Assembly: GCF_028595305.1 (NCBI RefSeq)
Contig: NZ_JAQQXS010000012.1
Span: 1 to 64,000 of the forward strand
Length of the DNA: 64,000 nt
Reading direction: 5' to 3'
Origin: Roseateles koreensis
Lineage (GTDB): Bacteria; Pseudomonadota; Gammaproteobacteria; Burkholderiales; Burkholderiaceae_C
Shown in pieces: positions 16,263 to 26,039 of this stretch (positions are counted from its first letter, which is position 1; each line of letters begins with the position of its first letter). The position numbers and the translations under genes are program-made. The notes under the pieces are model-generated. The model had not been told where the DNA came from. It saw only the letters and a list, made by a program, of their open reading frames with translations, and did no database searches.

Positions 16263-16997
16263 ATGCAAGAGACACTTCAAAACTTCCTCTACCCCGTTCT
16301 GGCCGCTGTTGCGGGCTATTTGATCGGTTCTTTGTCCTTCGCGGTGATCATTAGCCGCGCCATGGGTTTGTCTGACCCGCGCAGCTACGGCTCCGGTAAC
16401 CCAGGCGCCACCAATGTGCTGCGCTCCGGCAACAAGGCTGCTGCGGTGCTAACGCTGGTGTTCGACGCACTCAAGGGTTATGTGCCGGTGCTGCTGGTGA
16501 GCTTGTTCGGCGAGCGACTGGGCCTGGGCGAGGGCACGGCGGCGCTGGTGGGCCTGGGGGCTTTTCTGGGGCATTTGTGGCCGATTTTCTTCCGCTTCGA
16601 AGGCGGCAAGGGCGTGGCCACCGCGGCCGGCGTGATCCTGGCGCTGAACCCGGTGCTGGGTGCTGCGGCCCTGGCCACCTGGCTGATCATTGCTTATTTT
16701 TCGCGGTATTCCTCGCTGGCGTCATTGACAGCGGCGGCCTTCGCTCCCTTCTACCAAATGCTGATCTGGGGCACCGGCCCCATCGTCGGGGCGTTGATTT
16801 TGATGGCGTTGCTGTTGGTGTGGCGCCATGAGGGCAATATCCGCAAGCTGCTCAACGGCACCGAAAGCAAGCTGGGCCAAAAGGCTGGCGCTGATGCCAA
16901 CCCGGCGCCCGGCACGAGCAAGAAACATCCGCATGGCCAGGGTCCCAAGGCCCCTGGCCACTCGCACCATCATTCCACCAAAAAGAAAGGTTCTTGA
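16263..16997 (+). CDS. plsY: Glycerol-3-phosphate acyltransferase PlsY
   Basis: A 244-residue inner-membrane enzyme that transfers acyl groups from acyl-phosphate to glycerol-3-phosphate, the first step of phospholipid synthesis. The three conserved PlsY loops are visible: GSGNPGATNVLR, FFRFEGGKGVATA and WRHEGNIRKLLNGTE. The family is usually about 200 residues; here about 45 extra residues form a basic, His/Lys/Pro-rich cytoplasmic tail ending HSHHHSTKKKGS. The tail might bind metal or be disordered. It lies 6 bp after ybaK and 1 bp before the RidA-family gene. Confidence 0.93.
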   Translation: MQETLQNFLYPVLAAVAGYLIGSLSFAVIISRAMGLSDPRSYGSGNPGATNVLRSGNKAAAVLTLVFDALKGYVPVLLVSLFGERLGLGEGTAALVGLGAFLGHLWPIFFRFEGGKGVATAAGVILALNPVLGAAALATWLIIAYFSRYSSLASLTAAAFAPFYQMLIWGTGPIVGALILMALLLVWRHEGNIRKLLNGTESKLGQKAGADANPAPGTSKKHPHGQGPKAPGHSHHHSTKKKGS

Positions 16998-16998
16998 A

Positions 16999-17355
16999 AT
17001 GACAACAGCAGCCATCCAGCGCTTTGATGCCGGCGCCCGCATGTGTGAAATGTCCGTGCACAACGGCGTGGCCTATCTGGCAGGCCAGGTGGCCGCCGAT
17101 GGCAGCCAAGACATCACGGGCCAGACCGCTCAGGTGCTGAAAGCCATTGATGACTTGCTGGCCCGTGCCGGTTCCGACAAGAGCAAAATCTTGCGTGCCC
17201 AGATTTTTCTGGCCAATGTGGCCGACTTCCCGGGCATGAACGCAGCCTGGGACGCTTGGGTGTCTGCGGGCAATCCGCCCGCCCGTGCCACTGTTGAAGC
17301 CAAGCTGGCCCGCCCGGAGTGGAAGGTTGAGATCGTCATCACCGCCGCAGTCTGA
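16999..17355 (+). CDS. RidA/YjgF-family protein
   Basis: A 118-residue trimeric-fold protein starting MTTAAIQRFD. The family strand blocks are VAYLAGQVAAD, the middle LRAQIFLANVADFPGMNAAWDAWV and the terminal RATVEAKLARPEWKVEIVITA; the conserved Arg and Glu of the active pocket (RATVEA) are present. RidA proteins hydrolyse reactive enamine/imine intermediates; this one looks like the RutC/YoaB-side subgroup. ATG 16999 begins one base after the plsY stop and has aaagg upstream. The previous frame is open far upstream but overlaps plsY. Confidence 0.85.
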   Translation: MTTAAIQRFDAGARMCEMSVHNGVAYLAGQVAADGSQDITGQTAQVLKAIDDLLARAGSDKSKILRAQIFLANVADFPGMNAAWDAWVSAGNPPARATVEAKLARPEWKVEIVITAAV

Positions 17356-17390
17356 CGGCCTCATCCCTCTCGCGATCAGCGCCTGCCGCC

Positions 17391-17753
17391 ATGAAGCGCA
17401 AACCCAAGGCCGATCTATGGGCCTTGGCGCTGATCCTGGCGCTGGTGCTGGTGGCCAGCCAAGGTGCCGCGTGGTTCAGCTCGCGCACGCAGGCTGAGCA
17501 GATGCGCCGTTGGGCGGCGCCGGGCGACATCGCAATGCTGTCGTCCACCACCTGCATCTATTGCGAAAAAGCCCGGGCCTGGATGACCCGGGCCGGCGTG
17601 CCTTTTCATGAGTGTTTCATCGAGCAGGACGCGGCCTGCCGGGCCGAGTTCGAAGCCCGGGGCGCACGGGGCACGCCCACCCTGATCGTGCGCGGCCAGA
17701 CCTTGGTCGGCTTTGACCGCCCTCGTGTGATTGAAATCCTCAGTCTTCGCTGA
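17391..17753 (+). CDS. Membrane-anchored glutaredoxin-like protein (CIYC)
   Basis: A 120-residue protein. Residues about 9-28 (LWALALILALVLVASQGAAW) form a single N-terminal anchor or uncleaved signal. The rest is a glutaredoxin/thioredoxin fold: CIYC near residues 55-58, then the cis-Pro block RGTPTLIV and GFDR. A second pair of cysteines (CFIEQDAAC) lies after the first strand. It probably carries out thiol-disulfide exchange at the outer face of the inner membrane. The 3' end overlaps the end of the convergent threonylcarbamoyladenylate-synthase-type gene by 14 bp. The exact partner is unknown. Confidence 0.7.
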   Translation: MKRKPKADLWALALILALVLVASQGAAWFSSRTQAEQMRRWAAPGDIAMLSSTTCIYCEKARAWMTRAGVPFHECFIEQDAACRAEFEARGARGTPTLIVRGQTLVGFDRPRVIEILSLR

Positions 17754-18378
17754 AGCTCAGGCCCAGCTTTTCGGGGTCGCCCTGGCCGCGCCGCACCAGC
17801 ACCGGCTCGGGGCCGCTCAGGTCGATCACGGTGGTGGGCTGCAGCGTGCAGGCACCGGCGTCCACCACGGCTTGCAAGACCTTGTCGAAACGCTCGGCAA
17901 TCTCCTGGGCGTCGTTCATCGGCTCGTCTTCACCCGGCGGGATCAAGGTTGTCGAAATCAGCGGCTCGCCAAAAAGCGCCAGCAGGTCTTGTGTCACCCG
18001 GTGATCGGGAACGCGCAAGCCGATGGTGCGGCGCGACGGGTGCGAGAGGCGCCGCGGCACCTCTTTCGTGGCTTCCAGAATGAAGGCAAAAGGCCCTGGC
18101 GTGGCCAGTTTCAACAGCCGGTACTGCTGGTTGTCGACACGGGCGTAGCTGGCCAACTCACTCAGGTCGCGGCACAGCAGGGTGAGATGGTGTTTGTCGT
18201 CCACCCCACGGATGCGGCGCAGGTGCTCAACTGCCGCTTTGTCGTCGAGCCGGCAGACCAGGGCGTAGCTCGAATCGGTCGGGATCGCCAACACGCCGCC
18301 GGCATGCAGCAGCTGCGCAGCTTGTTTCAGAAAGCGCGCCTGCGGGTTCTCGGGGTGAACTTCAAAATATTGAGCCAT
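17740..18378 (-). CDS. L-threonylcarbamoyladenylate synthase family protein (YciO/Sua5/YrdC)
   Basis: A 212-residue protein starting MAQYFEVHPENP. The YrdC-type nucleotide/phosphate pocket is seen as GGVLAIPTDSSYALVCRLDD, then KHHLTLLCRDLSELASYA and LISTTLIPPGE. These proteins make threonylcarbamoyl-AMP for the universal t6A37 tRNA modification; the YciO branch, which this resembles in length and in the start, has weaker or different activity. The gene could therefore be the YciO paralogue with a separate TsaC elsewhere. Start chosen at ATG 18378 because upstream codons overlap the PHP gene in another frame. It is 64 bp downstream of that gene on the same strand. Confidence 0.85.
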   Translation of the reverse strand: MAQYFEVHPENPQARFLKQAAQLLHAGGVLAIPTDSSYALVCRLDDKAAVEHLRRIRGVDDKHHLTLLCRDLSELASYARVDNQQYRLLKLATPGPFAFILEATKEVPRRLSHPSRRTIGLRVPDHRVTQDLLALFGEPLISTTLIPPGEDEPMNDAQEIAERFDKVLQAVVDAGACTLQPTTVIDLSGPEPVLVRRGQGDPEKLGLSFSED

Positions 18379-18442
18379 GCCGCATTGTCCATCGACACGG
18401 CCATTGCATGCCGGCGGGCGTGGGCGCCACGCGACGGTGGGC

Positions 18443-19351
18443 TCAGACGCACGCCGGCCAGTGCACCCGATGTTCCAGCACTTGCCAGATGGGTTTGAGC
18501 CGGCCGGAGAGGCCGTCCAGTCGGCCCAGATCGACGCGGCTTTCTTCGGGTGAATGGAAGTCAGAGCCGCGTGAGGCGAAGAGATCAAACTCCAGCGCCG
18601 TCTGCGCGTACTTGACCGCCTCGGCGGCTGAGTGGCTGCCGGTCACCACCTCGATACCTTGGCCGCCGTGGGCCATGAATTCGGTGATCAAGGCGTACTC
18701 TTCAGTGGGTGTGAAGGCGTAGCGGGCCGGATGGGCAATCACCGCCGCGCCACCGGCCTCGCGGATCCAGCGCACCGCATCGCCCAGGCGTGCCCATCGA
18801 TGTTCGACATAACCCGGCTTTCCCTCGGTCAGGTAGCGGCGGAACACCTCGTTGACATCATGGCAGTGGCCCGCTTCAACCAGAAAGCGGGCAAAGTGGG
18901 TGCGCGAAATCAATTCGGGGTTGCCGACAAAGGTCAAAGCGCCTTCGAAAGTCCCGTGAATGCCCACTTGCGCGAGCCCGGCGGCCATGTCGCGCGCACG
19001 CTGCTCGCGCCCGCCCCGCGTGGCGTGCAGGCCTTCAATCAGCGCGGTGTTGTGGTGGTCGAAACCCAGCCCCACGATGTGCACGACGCGGCCCGCAAAG
19101 CTGACTGAAATTTCCACGCCCGTCAGGTAAGGCAAGCCCAAGGCCAGCGCAGCGTCCAAAGCGCGTTGCTGGCCGCCCACCTCGTCGTGATCGGTCAATG
19201 CCCACAAGGCCACGCCGTTGGCAACCGCCCGCTGGGCCAGGGCTTCAGGCGTCAGCGTGCCGTCCGACAGGGTGGAGTGGCAATGCAGATCGGCATTGCT
19301 GACCACGCTGACCGTGTGGGCGCGGGAGGGGATCGGGAGTGGTGTGTTCAC
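18443..19351 (-). CDS. PHP-domain 3',5'-nucleoside bisphosphate phosphatase (RnaAM/TrpH-like)
   Basis: A 302-residue cytoplasmic metallophosphatase. PHP motifs are ADLHCHSTLSDG near residue 20, ALTDHDEV near 50, HIVGLGFD near 92, VIAHPARYA near 203 and SRGSDFHSP near 262. RnaAM-type enzymes remove the 3' phosphate from pAp and short nucleotides and trim 5' ends of rRNA. Order and length match. It is probably transcribed together with the threonylcarbamoyladenylate-synthase-type gene downstream. The paralogous PHP fold at 27077-29329 is very different: secreted and 750 residues. Confidence 0.88.
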   Translation of the reverse strand: MNTPLPIPSRAHTVSVVSNADLHCHSTLSDGTLTPEALAQRAVANGVALWALTDHDEVGGQQRALDAALALGLPYLTGVEISVSFAGRVVHIVGLGFDHHNTALIEGLHATRGGREQRARDMAAGLAQVGIHGTFEGALTFVGNPELISRTHFARFLVEAGHCHDVNEVFRRYLTEGKPGYVEHRWARLGDAVRWIREAGGAAVIAHPARYAFTPTEEYALITEFMAHGGQGIEVVTGSHSAAEAVKYAQTALEFDLFASRGSDFHSPEESRVDLGRLDGLSGRLKPIWQVLEHRVHWPACV

Positions 19352-19491
19352 ACTCCCATTTTAGGTCGTTGTGTTTGAGACTGGGCTGGTGAGGGCCATT
19401 TTCAAGCCCAGCCCTGACGGCAAGACTGGACGGACTCCGTGATTCAGTCACCCAATGGCTTGGCGCGAGGGCTTGGCGCCGGGGCGTGGGG

Positions 19492-21387
19492 TCAGAGGCG
19501 AAAGGCCTGCACCGCCGTTTCCATCGCCGTGGCTTGCAGGCGCAGGGTGTCGGCCGACGCTGCGGATTGCTCCACCAGGGCGGCGTTTTGCTGTGTCATC
19601 GCGTCGATGGCACGCACGGCTCGACTCAGCTCTTCGGTTTGGCTCGCCTGTGTGCGTGCTTGCTGGTCCATGCCGCGCACCACGGTGCTCACCTCATGGA
19701 CCTTGCTGACAATCTGCTGCATGGCTTGGCCCGCGTCGGCAGCCAGGACCGCGCCACTCTCCACCCGCTCCACAGAGCGGGCAATCAGGCTGCGGATCTC
19801 CCGCACCGCGGTAGTGCTGCGTCCTGCCAGGGCGCGCACTTCAGAGGCCACTACCGCAAAGCCGCGCCCTTGTTCACCTGCACGCGCCGCTTCCACCGCG
19901 GCGTTGAGCGCGAGGATGTTGGTCTGGAACGCAATGCCGTCAATCAGGCCGGTGATGTCGGCGATCTGACGCGAGGCGTCCTGAATGCCGCGCATCGTTT
20001 CGACCACCTGCCCGACGACGCTGTCGCCGCTGTTGGCCATGTCGCTGGCGGAGTCGGTCAGGGCGGCCGCGCTGGCGCGGGCTTGGGCGCTTTGCTGAAC
20101 AGACTGATCCAACAAATCGACATTGGAAGTGGTTTGCTGCAAATGGCTGGCTGCCATCTCGGTGCGCTGGGCCAGGTCGAGATTTCCGCCCGAAATTTCC
20201 TCGGCCGCTGTGCGGATACTGCCCGCGCCTTGATGAATTTGTTCAACCAATTCGCGCAATCGGTCTTGCATGTTTTTCATCGCCGTGAGCACGCCGCCTA
20301 TTTCATCACGCCGTCCTTCAGGTACCGGTTGGGTCAGGTCGCCGCTGGCGATGCGATCGGTCACCTGCAGAATCTGCCCAATCGCCGTCAGCAACTGCTT
20401 CATGCTGCGGTACAGCACCCCGCCCAGCAGGCTCAGCAGGCCGACGACACCACCCAGCAGCAGCACGCCTTGAACCGTGGCGACCTGGGCGCGATGCTGC
20501 AATTCAGACTCCAAAAAATGCAGCAGCTGCGCGGACAGTTGCGATTGAAGCTGCGCCGCCTTGGCAAAGCTGGCCGCCAATACCGGCAATGGATAGTTCA
20601 CGTCATGGGCCGCCGCGCGCAGCGCGGTGTCCACCAATTCGCGCTGCTGGCGGGCTTGCTCGATCATGGGCGCCAGGGCCTTGTCTCTTGCGTGGTCTGC
20701 CCGCTGTGCGGCCAGCAGGGCCCGCAGCATGGCGTCGGCACGCTCGTGATAACGGGTTACGGCGGAGGCCACGGCATCCACATCGTCCACCGCCGCAGCG
20801 GTGGCGATGGTGCTCAACTCGGCCAGCGCGGCGTTGACCAGCGGGGCTGATTGCAGGCCAGCCATGAAGCCAAAGTAGCTGGCCCGGTCGGGGTCGTGCA
20901 GCAGGCCTGCGTCGTCGTTGAAATCGGTGATTGCGTCAACCGCTTTCACTTCAATAGCCTGCCGCTCGCGCATCAAATGGGCGACGTTGATGCCCGGCGT
21001 ATTCAAGGCCTGATCCAGCGATGCGATTTGTTGGCTCAGCGCCTGAATGGCTTGGGCGTGGCGGGCGTCGAATTGGGGGGGTAGTTCGGCTTGCAAGACT
21101 TTCAGGGCTTCATCGCGCGCGTGGGCGGCGGCAGGGAGTTCGTCTTTAGCGGCTAGGCGTGTGGAGACCGATTCAGCGGCCAGGCTTTGATGCTTTTGCA
21201 TCGCTGTCATGCTGGCTTGCCAGAGGCGATTGACGGGCAGGCCCTGGGCTTCCAGTTTGAGCTGTCCGATCTGTGTCTGCATGCCGCGCAGCAGCCAGAT
21301 GCTGGGCAGCAGGCCCAGGACCATGGCCAGCGCGGCAACCAGCAGAAGGCGTGAGCGCAGGCTTGAGTTTGAAGTGGGGGACGGCAT
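19492..21387 (-). CDS. Methyl-accepting chemotaxis protein
   Basis: A 631-residue chemoreceptor. The first membrane segment is at about 14-35 and the second near 300-322, leaving a large periplasmic helical sensor of about 265 residues. A HAMP linker follows ([20 protein letters not shown]), then the cytoplasmic coiled coil whose tip reads [18 protein letters not shown], the region that contacts CheA and CheW. There is no C-terminal NWETF-like pentapeptide for CheR/CheB docking. The ligand is not evident from sequence. No other chemotaxis genes flank it. Confidence 0.92.
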   Translation of the reverse strand: MPSPTSNSSLRSRLLLVAALAMVLGLLPSIWLLRGMQTQIGQLKLEAQGLPVNRLWQASMTAMQKHQSLAAESVSTRLAAKDELPAAAHARDEALKVLQAELPPQFDARHAQAIQALSQQIASLDQALNTPGINVAHLMRERQAIEVKAVDAITDFNDDAGLLHDPDRASYFGFMAGLQSAPLVNAALAELSTIATAAAVDDVDAVASAVTRYHERADAMLRALLAAQRADHARDKALAPMIEQARQQRELVDTALRAAAHDVNYPLPVLAASFAKAAQLQSQLSAQLLHFLESELQHRAQVATVQGVLLLGGVVGLLSLLGGVLYRSMKQLLTAIGQILQVTDRIASGDLTQPVPEGRRDEIGGVLTAMKNMQDRLRELVEQIHQGAGSIRTAAEEISGGNLDLAQRTEMAASHLQQTTSNVDLLDQSVQQSAQARASAAALTDSASDMANSGDSVVGQVVETMRGIQDASRQIADITGLIDGIAFQTNILALNAAVEAARAGEQGRGFAVVASEVRALAGRSTTAVREIRSLIARSVERVESGAVLAADAGQAMQQIVSKVHEVSTVVRGMDQQARTQASQTEELSRAVRAIDAMTQQNAALVEQSAASADTLRLQATAMETAVQAFRL

Positions 21388-21747
21388 AGAAATACTGAAT
21401 TCGGTAAGAGAGAACGACGAGGTCGGGCCGTGGAGGCTTTGAGCCGTTGCGATGTTGCGCGTGATGGTGCAGGGGTTCTCGTTGAATGATTAACTAACTA
21501 GTTATTTAAGCGGTAACTAAATCATCATCAAACAGCGGGATGGACACGGCAGATGTGGCGCGGTTACGCATGCGGCAGCGTATGGCGACGAATTAGAAAA
21601 TTTAAATATGACAAAAGAGCTACAGCGGGCGTCGCCGCGGAGAGCCCCCAAGAATTAGGGGGTTCTTCCGTGAATTACTCACAAAAATCAGGTGCCGTGG
21701 CAACGAGTTGGATGACCTTGGCGGCCTGCGTTGCAGACCGCTGAATG
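21388..21747. other. 360-bp intergenic region with AT-rich repeats
   Basis: No gene is seen. It contains the promoter of the leftward chemoreceptor gene, a cluster of overlapping taact/agtta repeats at about 21487-21518 that could be an operator, an AT-rich stretch at 21590-21612 (gaaaatttaaatatgac), and a small stem of five C and five G around aagaatta near 21648-21665. No sigma-28 flagellar promoter (TAAA-N15-GCCGATAA) was found. Confidence 0.35.
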
Positions 21748-24387
21748 TCAGGGCCTCAGGGATTGCTGAAGCAACGCTGCGGCCTCGGGGCGGGCGGGTT
21801 GCAAGGTCTGCAGGTCTTGCAGCAGAGTGAGCGCTGCATCGGGACTTTGCGCCGCCAGGGCGCGGGCCATGCGCAGGAGTGGGTCGTAGGCGGGCCGGAA
21901 ATCGGGGCTGATGCGCAGCACGTCCAGCAAGGGCGCTCTGACCTGGGTCAGCATTTGTTGTACGTCGGTCGTAGGGCGCACCGTGCGGCCCGCTTCCAGA
22001 AAGCGTTGGCGGGCCTGCCAGTAGGCGGCGAGGCGGGCCGCAGACGGGTCATCCTTGATGACGTTAGCCGGCTGGATGGAGACGGCACGCAGCAAGGTCA
22101 TCAAACGGTCGGCGGGTGTGCTGTCTGGCGCGTAGCTGATGCGCGGGGCAAGGTAGGCGACGATGGGGTGGTCATCGGTGTTGGCCGGGGCTTGATCAGC
22201 GAATTGTGCCAACGCCGCAGGCCCGGCCACAAACATGCCGAGCAAGGCCCATTCGTCCTCGATGCCAAAGACTGCCGGCGGTGTTGGGAAGGAATTGTGG
22301 GCCAAGCGGGCCCGGATGGTCGCCATGTCAAAGCCGTTGGCATTGGCCCGCCCGATCAGGCCCAGCGTGGGCGTTTCCAGGCTGTTGTTGGCCAGCAGGG
22401 CAGTTGCGTCGGGGAAAGCCTGCAGAAACGATTGCACGATGCTTTGCAGGGTCTGCAAATCGAGTTGATGCAGCGGCAGCCATTGGCAGAACAGGCCCCC
22501 AGGTGCGAGGCGTTGGCGCACGGCCTGAAAGTGTTCCACCGTGTACAGCGCCGCCGAGCCCGCCCGCGCCGGGTGAAAGTTGTCGGCGACGATCACGTCG
22601 TAAGGCGTTGGCGCATTGCGCACATAACGCCTTGCGTCAGCGTTGACGGTATGCAGCCGGGGCTCGCCCTGCTCGACGGCCTGGGTGAAATGCATGGAAG
22701 CGGCGATGACTTCGGGCAGCAACTCAACGGCGTCCACGTGCAGGCTGGGGTCTTGGGCGCCTGACGCCGCCGTCATGCCCGTGCCCAAGCCCAGAAACAA
22801 TGCCGTGTGGGGTGCGGGGTGCAGCAGCAGGGGCAGCAACGCCTGGCGGGCGTCGAACAAGAGGCTTGAACTGCTGCCTTCCTGCTGGCGGTTGTTGATG
22901 CGCAGGCGCGATACGCCCTGGGCGTCTTCCACCACGCTCACCGCGGCCATGGCACCCTCGCGATAGCTGACGATGTGGCCGCCCTCAGGCAAGGTGATGA
23001 AGCGCAGCGGTGGGGCAATGGCGGCCAGGGCTAAGGTGGCGATCGCAGGCACCCACACCCGCGCCCGCAGCCAGGCCGCACCGCCGCACAGCCCAAGGTA
23101 GGCCAAAGGCAACAGCAGCAGGGTCAGTTTGGCGCCCAGGGCTGGCGCAAGCAGAACGCCGAAAATCAGCGGTGCCAGCGCCGCCGCCAAAGTGTTGATG
23201 CCCACGGCTTGCCCAAAGCTCAGGCCTGCGCGGTGCGCATTGGCGCAAAGCTGGCTGAATAAGGCACCCATCACCAGCGTGGGCAGGGCAAAGGCGGCGA
23301 GCGCGAGGAGGGCTTCGGCGCTAAGTGCCCAGGCCAGGCTCCCCTCGCCGTTGCCTATCCATTGGTCTTTGAGCGCTTGCGCCCCCCACAAGCTTGCGCC
23401 CCCCAGCAGGCCGGCGATGGCGAGCGCGACGAGCAGGCCTTGGGTGCGGGATTCAGCGCTTGCGTCGCTCTGCTGGAGGCGACTCCAGCGCTGCCAGGCA
23501 GCGGCGCCCAGGGCCGTGCCGATCAGGTACACGGCCAGCAGCATCGCAAAGGTGTAAACGGTGTCTTCGGTGACTTGGCTGAGTACGCGCAAGACCAGCA
23601 CTTCATAGCCTACGCCGAGCAGGCCGGTAGCGGCCAAGCGGAGGACGGACCGGCTGCGTGCAGCTTGGGATGGCGCCGATTTCGCCAGCCCGATTTCATG
23701 GGTCTGCGCCACGCCGCGGGGCAGCGCAACCCAGGCCAGAGCCGCACACATCAGGTTCAGCGTTACGCACAAGCCGGCCGTGCGAGACAAACCGAATTGA
23801 GGCAGGGCATAAAAGGCGGTGACCAGCACCCCCAGTACGGCGCCACCGGTGTTGGCCGCGTAGAAAAGGGCGACTGAGCGCTGCCCGCTTGCCGATGCGG
23901 AGGGGTAAAAATCCGCCATCACCCGCTCCAGCGCTGGCAGTGTGGCGCCCATGGCGGCGGTGGCCGGCAGGAGCAGCAAGAAGCAGCCCACAAATGCCAC
24001 GCTCCATTGCCACAGCGGCGAGGCGTCGATGCCGCCGATGGCTTGCAGCCGTGCCGTCAGGGTAGGCAATGCCACCAGCAGCAACAGGCCCCACAACGCA
24101 ATCACCAACTCGAAGATGACATAGGCCAGGCGGGGTCGCCGGCTGCGTTCGATGCGGGGACCCAAGGCCAGCGCGCCGCAGGCCATTCCACCGAAAAACG
24201 CACTCACCACGGCCAGCACGGCGGCCGACTCATGCCCCAACCACAGGCCGCATTGCTGGGTCCAGACGATTTGATAGCCCAGGCCCGCAAAGCCCGAGGC
24301 GCCCATCACCAGCAGGGCTACGGCGGCCTGCCGCGCTGGGGCGGCATGGAGGGTAGGCGCAGCGCGCAAAGCAGCAGAATCTTGCAT
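21748..24387 (-). CDS. Membrane-fused spermidine-synthase-like protein
   Basis: An 879-residue protein with an N-terminal block of about 12 or more hydrophobic segments (residues about 20-480) and a C-terminal soluble Rossmann-type domain. The latter has LFLGLGTGMTAA and VDAVELLPEVI, the cofactor site of spermidine-synthase folds, and the catalytic-loop-like ADNFHPARAGSAALYTVEHF near residue 620. The C-terminus (about 790-879) is helical. Fusions of this kind are common but uncharacterised; a true polyamine product is not proven. The gene directly abuts the Fe(II)/2OG oxygenase-like gene (TGA then ATG), so it is the last gene of the operon that starts at 26989. Confidence 0.8.
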   Translation of the reverse strand: MQDSAALRAAPTLHAAPARQAAVALLVMGASGFAGLGYQIVWTQQCGLWLGHESAAVLAVVSAFFGGMACGALALGPRIERSRRPRLAYVIFELVIALWGLLLLVALPTLTARLQAIGGIDASPLWQWSVAFVGCFLLLLPATAAMGATLPALERVMADFYPSASASGQRSVALFYAANTGGAVLGVLVTAFYALPQFGLSRTAGLCVTLNLMCAALAWVALPRGVAQTHEIGLAKSAPSQAARSRSVLRLAATGLLGVGYEVLVLRVLSQVTEDTVYTFAMLLAVYLIGTALGAAAWQRWSRLQQSDASAESRTQGLLVALAIAGLLGGASLWGAQALKDQWIGNGEGSLAWALSAEALLALAAFALPTLVMGALFSQLCANAHRAGLSFGQAVGINTLAAALAPLIFGVLLAPALGAKLTLLLLPLAYLGLCGGAAWLRARVWVPAIATLALAAIAPPLRFITLPEGGHIVSYREGAMAAVSVVEDAQGVSRLRINNRQQEGSSSSLLFDARQALLPLLLHPAPHTALFLGLGTGMTAASGAQDPSLHVDAVELLPEVIAASMHFTQAVEQGEPRLHTVNADARRYVRNAPTPYDVIVADNFHPARAGSAALYTVEHFQAVRQRLAPGGLFCQWLPLHQLDLQTLQSIVQSFLQAFPDATALLANNSLETPTLGLIGRANANGFDMATIRARLAHNSFPTPPAVFGIEDEWALLGMFVAGPAALAQFADQAPANTDDHPIVAYLAPRISYAPDSTPADRLMTLLRAVSIQPANVIKDDPSAARLAAYWQARQRFLEAGRTVRPTTDVQQMLTQVRAPLLDVLRISPDFRPAYDPLLRMARALAAQSPDAALTLLQDLQTLQPARPEAAALLQQSLRP

Positions 24388-25011
24388 TCAGCCAGTGAAT
24401 CCGATGGTGTAGCCCCAGGAATCGAGGCGTGCCGGGATGGCGTTGAAGGCCAGCGTGATGCGTTGGCCTCCCTCGTTAGGGGGCACGGCATGCATGAGAT
24501 AGCTGGGAAACAGCACCAGATCGCCCGGGCTGGGCTGGGGGCTGATCCACTTGTCGGCATTGAAGGGACCGGTGACCATGCCGGGATGGTCGTTCTTGAA
24601 CGCGAAGTCGTTGCCGCCGGGCGCTTTCATGAACACGGTGCGTGAGGATGCGTGGGTGGGTGTCAGGTAGAGCACGCCCGAGATGAAGCTGTTGGCGTGG
24701 TTGTGCATGGCCTGGCGGCCACCTTCATCCAGCACGTTGACCCACATCTCTTTCAGCGACCAAGGCATGCGCTCGCCAAACATGTGGGCGCCGAATTCGC
24801 TCAATTTTGGCGTTAGCAATTGGGCCAACTCGATCAGCAAGGGGCTGTCGCTAGGGCGCAGCATGCGGGTGTGGGAGAGCTGGCTTGAGGCGTTGTTCTC
24901 TTGCCGGGCCTCGGCGCTGAAATGCGCCAGAAGGCCTTGCCGCAAAGGTTCCGGCACCGCCCCGGGAGCGCGAAAGAAGGGCGTGGGAAACAGGCTGATG
25001 ACTTCGTCCAT
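24388..25011 (-). CDS. Putative Fe(II)/2-oxoglutarate oxygenase (TIGR02466-like)
   Basis: A 207-residue protein beginning MDEVISLFPTPFFRA. It shows the double-stranded beta-helix pattern of small Fe(II)/2OG oxygenases: a likely first ligand block AMHNHANSFISGVLYL, distal His in YLMHAVPPNEGGQRITLAFN and the Arg that would hold 2-oxoglutarate in the same block. FPTP at the start is characteristic of the TIGR02466 family. The substrate is unknown. ATG at 25011 was chosen because upstream codons overlap the HupE gene. It lies 11 bp after that gene and abuts the next. Confidence 0.7.
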   Translation of the reverse strand: MDEVISLFPTPFFRAPGAVPEPLRQGLLAHFSAEARQENNASSQLSHTRMLRPSDSPLLIELAQLLTPKLSEFGAHMFGERMPWSLKEMWVNVLDEGGRQAMHNHANSFISGVLYLTPTHASSRTVFMKAPGGNDFAFKNDHPGMVTGPFNADKWISPQPSPGDLVLFPSYLMHAVPPNEGGQRITLAFNAIPARLDSWGYTIGFTG

Positions 25012-25022
25012 GGCGACCGGGT

Positions 25023-26039
25023 TCAACTGAAAATGGTGACAACACGCAGCCAGGACCAATAGGCCGCCAGCGTGCCGATGAGGTAGAGCAGCACGGTGCG
25101 GGCCTTGCGGGTCTGCTCCGACTGCGGCCAACGCGTGCTCAGGCGCCACAGCAGCCAGGCGGCGCCGACCGTCAGCAACTGGCCGATCTCGACCCCCACA
25201 TTGAAGGTCAGCAAAGCGACCAGCAGATGCTGCTCGGGCAGACCAATTTCTTTCAGCGCGCCGGCAAAGCCAAGGCCATGCACCAGTCCGAAGATGAAGG
25301 CCACCAGGGCCGGCCAGCGCCGCGCCAGGGTCTGGCGCTGATGCAGTGCCTCACCCGCCACAAGCACGATGGAAAGCGCGATCGTGGCTTCCACGGGGGG
25401 CGAGCGCAGCACCAGCCAACCCAGCGCGCTGCTGGCCAGCGTGAGGCTGTGCGCGGCGGTGAAGGCGGTGATGGTCCACAGCAATTGGCGGCCAAAGCCC
25501 ACCAGCAACAGCAGGCTGATGACGAACAGCAGGTGATCGACACCGGTGAGGATGTGCTCAACGCCCAGCAGCGTGTAGGCGGAGGCAATCTCGCCCATGC
25601 CGCGCTGGTCTTGCGCCGAGCCGTACAGGTGCACGTTGGGCTGGCCGGCGGTGAGCGTGTAGACGCGCGACTGTTCGTCAAGCCAGAACACTTTCACCAA
25701 CACGGCGGAGTAGGCTTTGCCCACGCCCTCGATGCGCAATTGGCCCTGCAGGCCTTTGGCGCCGCAATGCAGCACATTGACTTCGACCTGGCACTCTTCA
25801 GGCCAGACGGGGGTGAGTACATCGGCCGGTGCCGCTTTTTCGCTGGCGGTCCATTGCCACAGGAATTCGCCGTGCGCAACTTCGCGGAGCTGCATCTCGA
25901 CCATGCTCATCTCGTGGGCGTGGGCAGGGTTTGCGGCCAGCAACAGTGTGAGCGCCAGCAGGCAGGCCGACCCAAGCTGGTGCTTGAGCAAACCTGCAGC
26001 GGCGGCGATGAGGCGGGCGATCATGGTGAGGCGGCTCAT
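25023..26039 (-). CDS. HupE/UreJ-family membrane protein
   Basis: A 338-residue protein. A signal or first membrane segment (about residues 10-40) ends at AHAHEMS. An extracytoplasmic domain (about 42-150) precedes a C-terminal membrane block with the family motif HILTGVDHLLFVISLLLL, then FTAAHSLTLA, FGLVHGLGFA and FNVGVEIGQLL. The histidines in these helices suggest metal handling; HupE and UreJ relatives transport nickel, but this subfamily with an extra domain is not characterised. Its start overlaps the PpiC gene stop by 4 bp. It is the second gene of the PpiC-HupE-oxygenase-synthase operon. Confidence 0.8.
   Translation of the reverse strand: MSRLTMIARLIAAAAGLLKHQLGSACLLALTLLLAANPAHAHEMSMVEMQLREVAHGEFLWQWTASEKAAPADVLTPVWPEECQVEVNVLHCGAKGLQGQLRIEGVGKAYSAVLVKVFWLDEQSRVYTLTAGQPNVHLYGSAQDQRGMGEIASAYTLLGVEHILTGVDHLLFVISLLLLVGFGRQLLWTITAFTAAHSLTLASSALGWLVLRSPPVEATIALSIVLVAGEALHQRQTLARRWPALVAFIFGLVHGLGFAGALKEIGLPEQHLLVALLTFNVGVEIGQLLTVGAAWLLWRLSTRWPQSEQTRKARTVLLYLIGTLAAYWSWLRVVTIFS

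Noticed and set aside
21388-21600. Flagellar sigma-28 promoter for the chemoreceptor
   Set aside because: No TAAA-N15-GCCGATAA pattern found in the gap.
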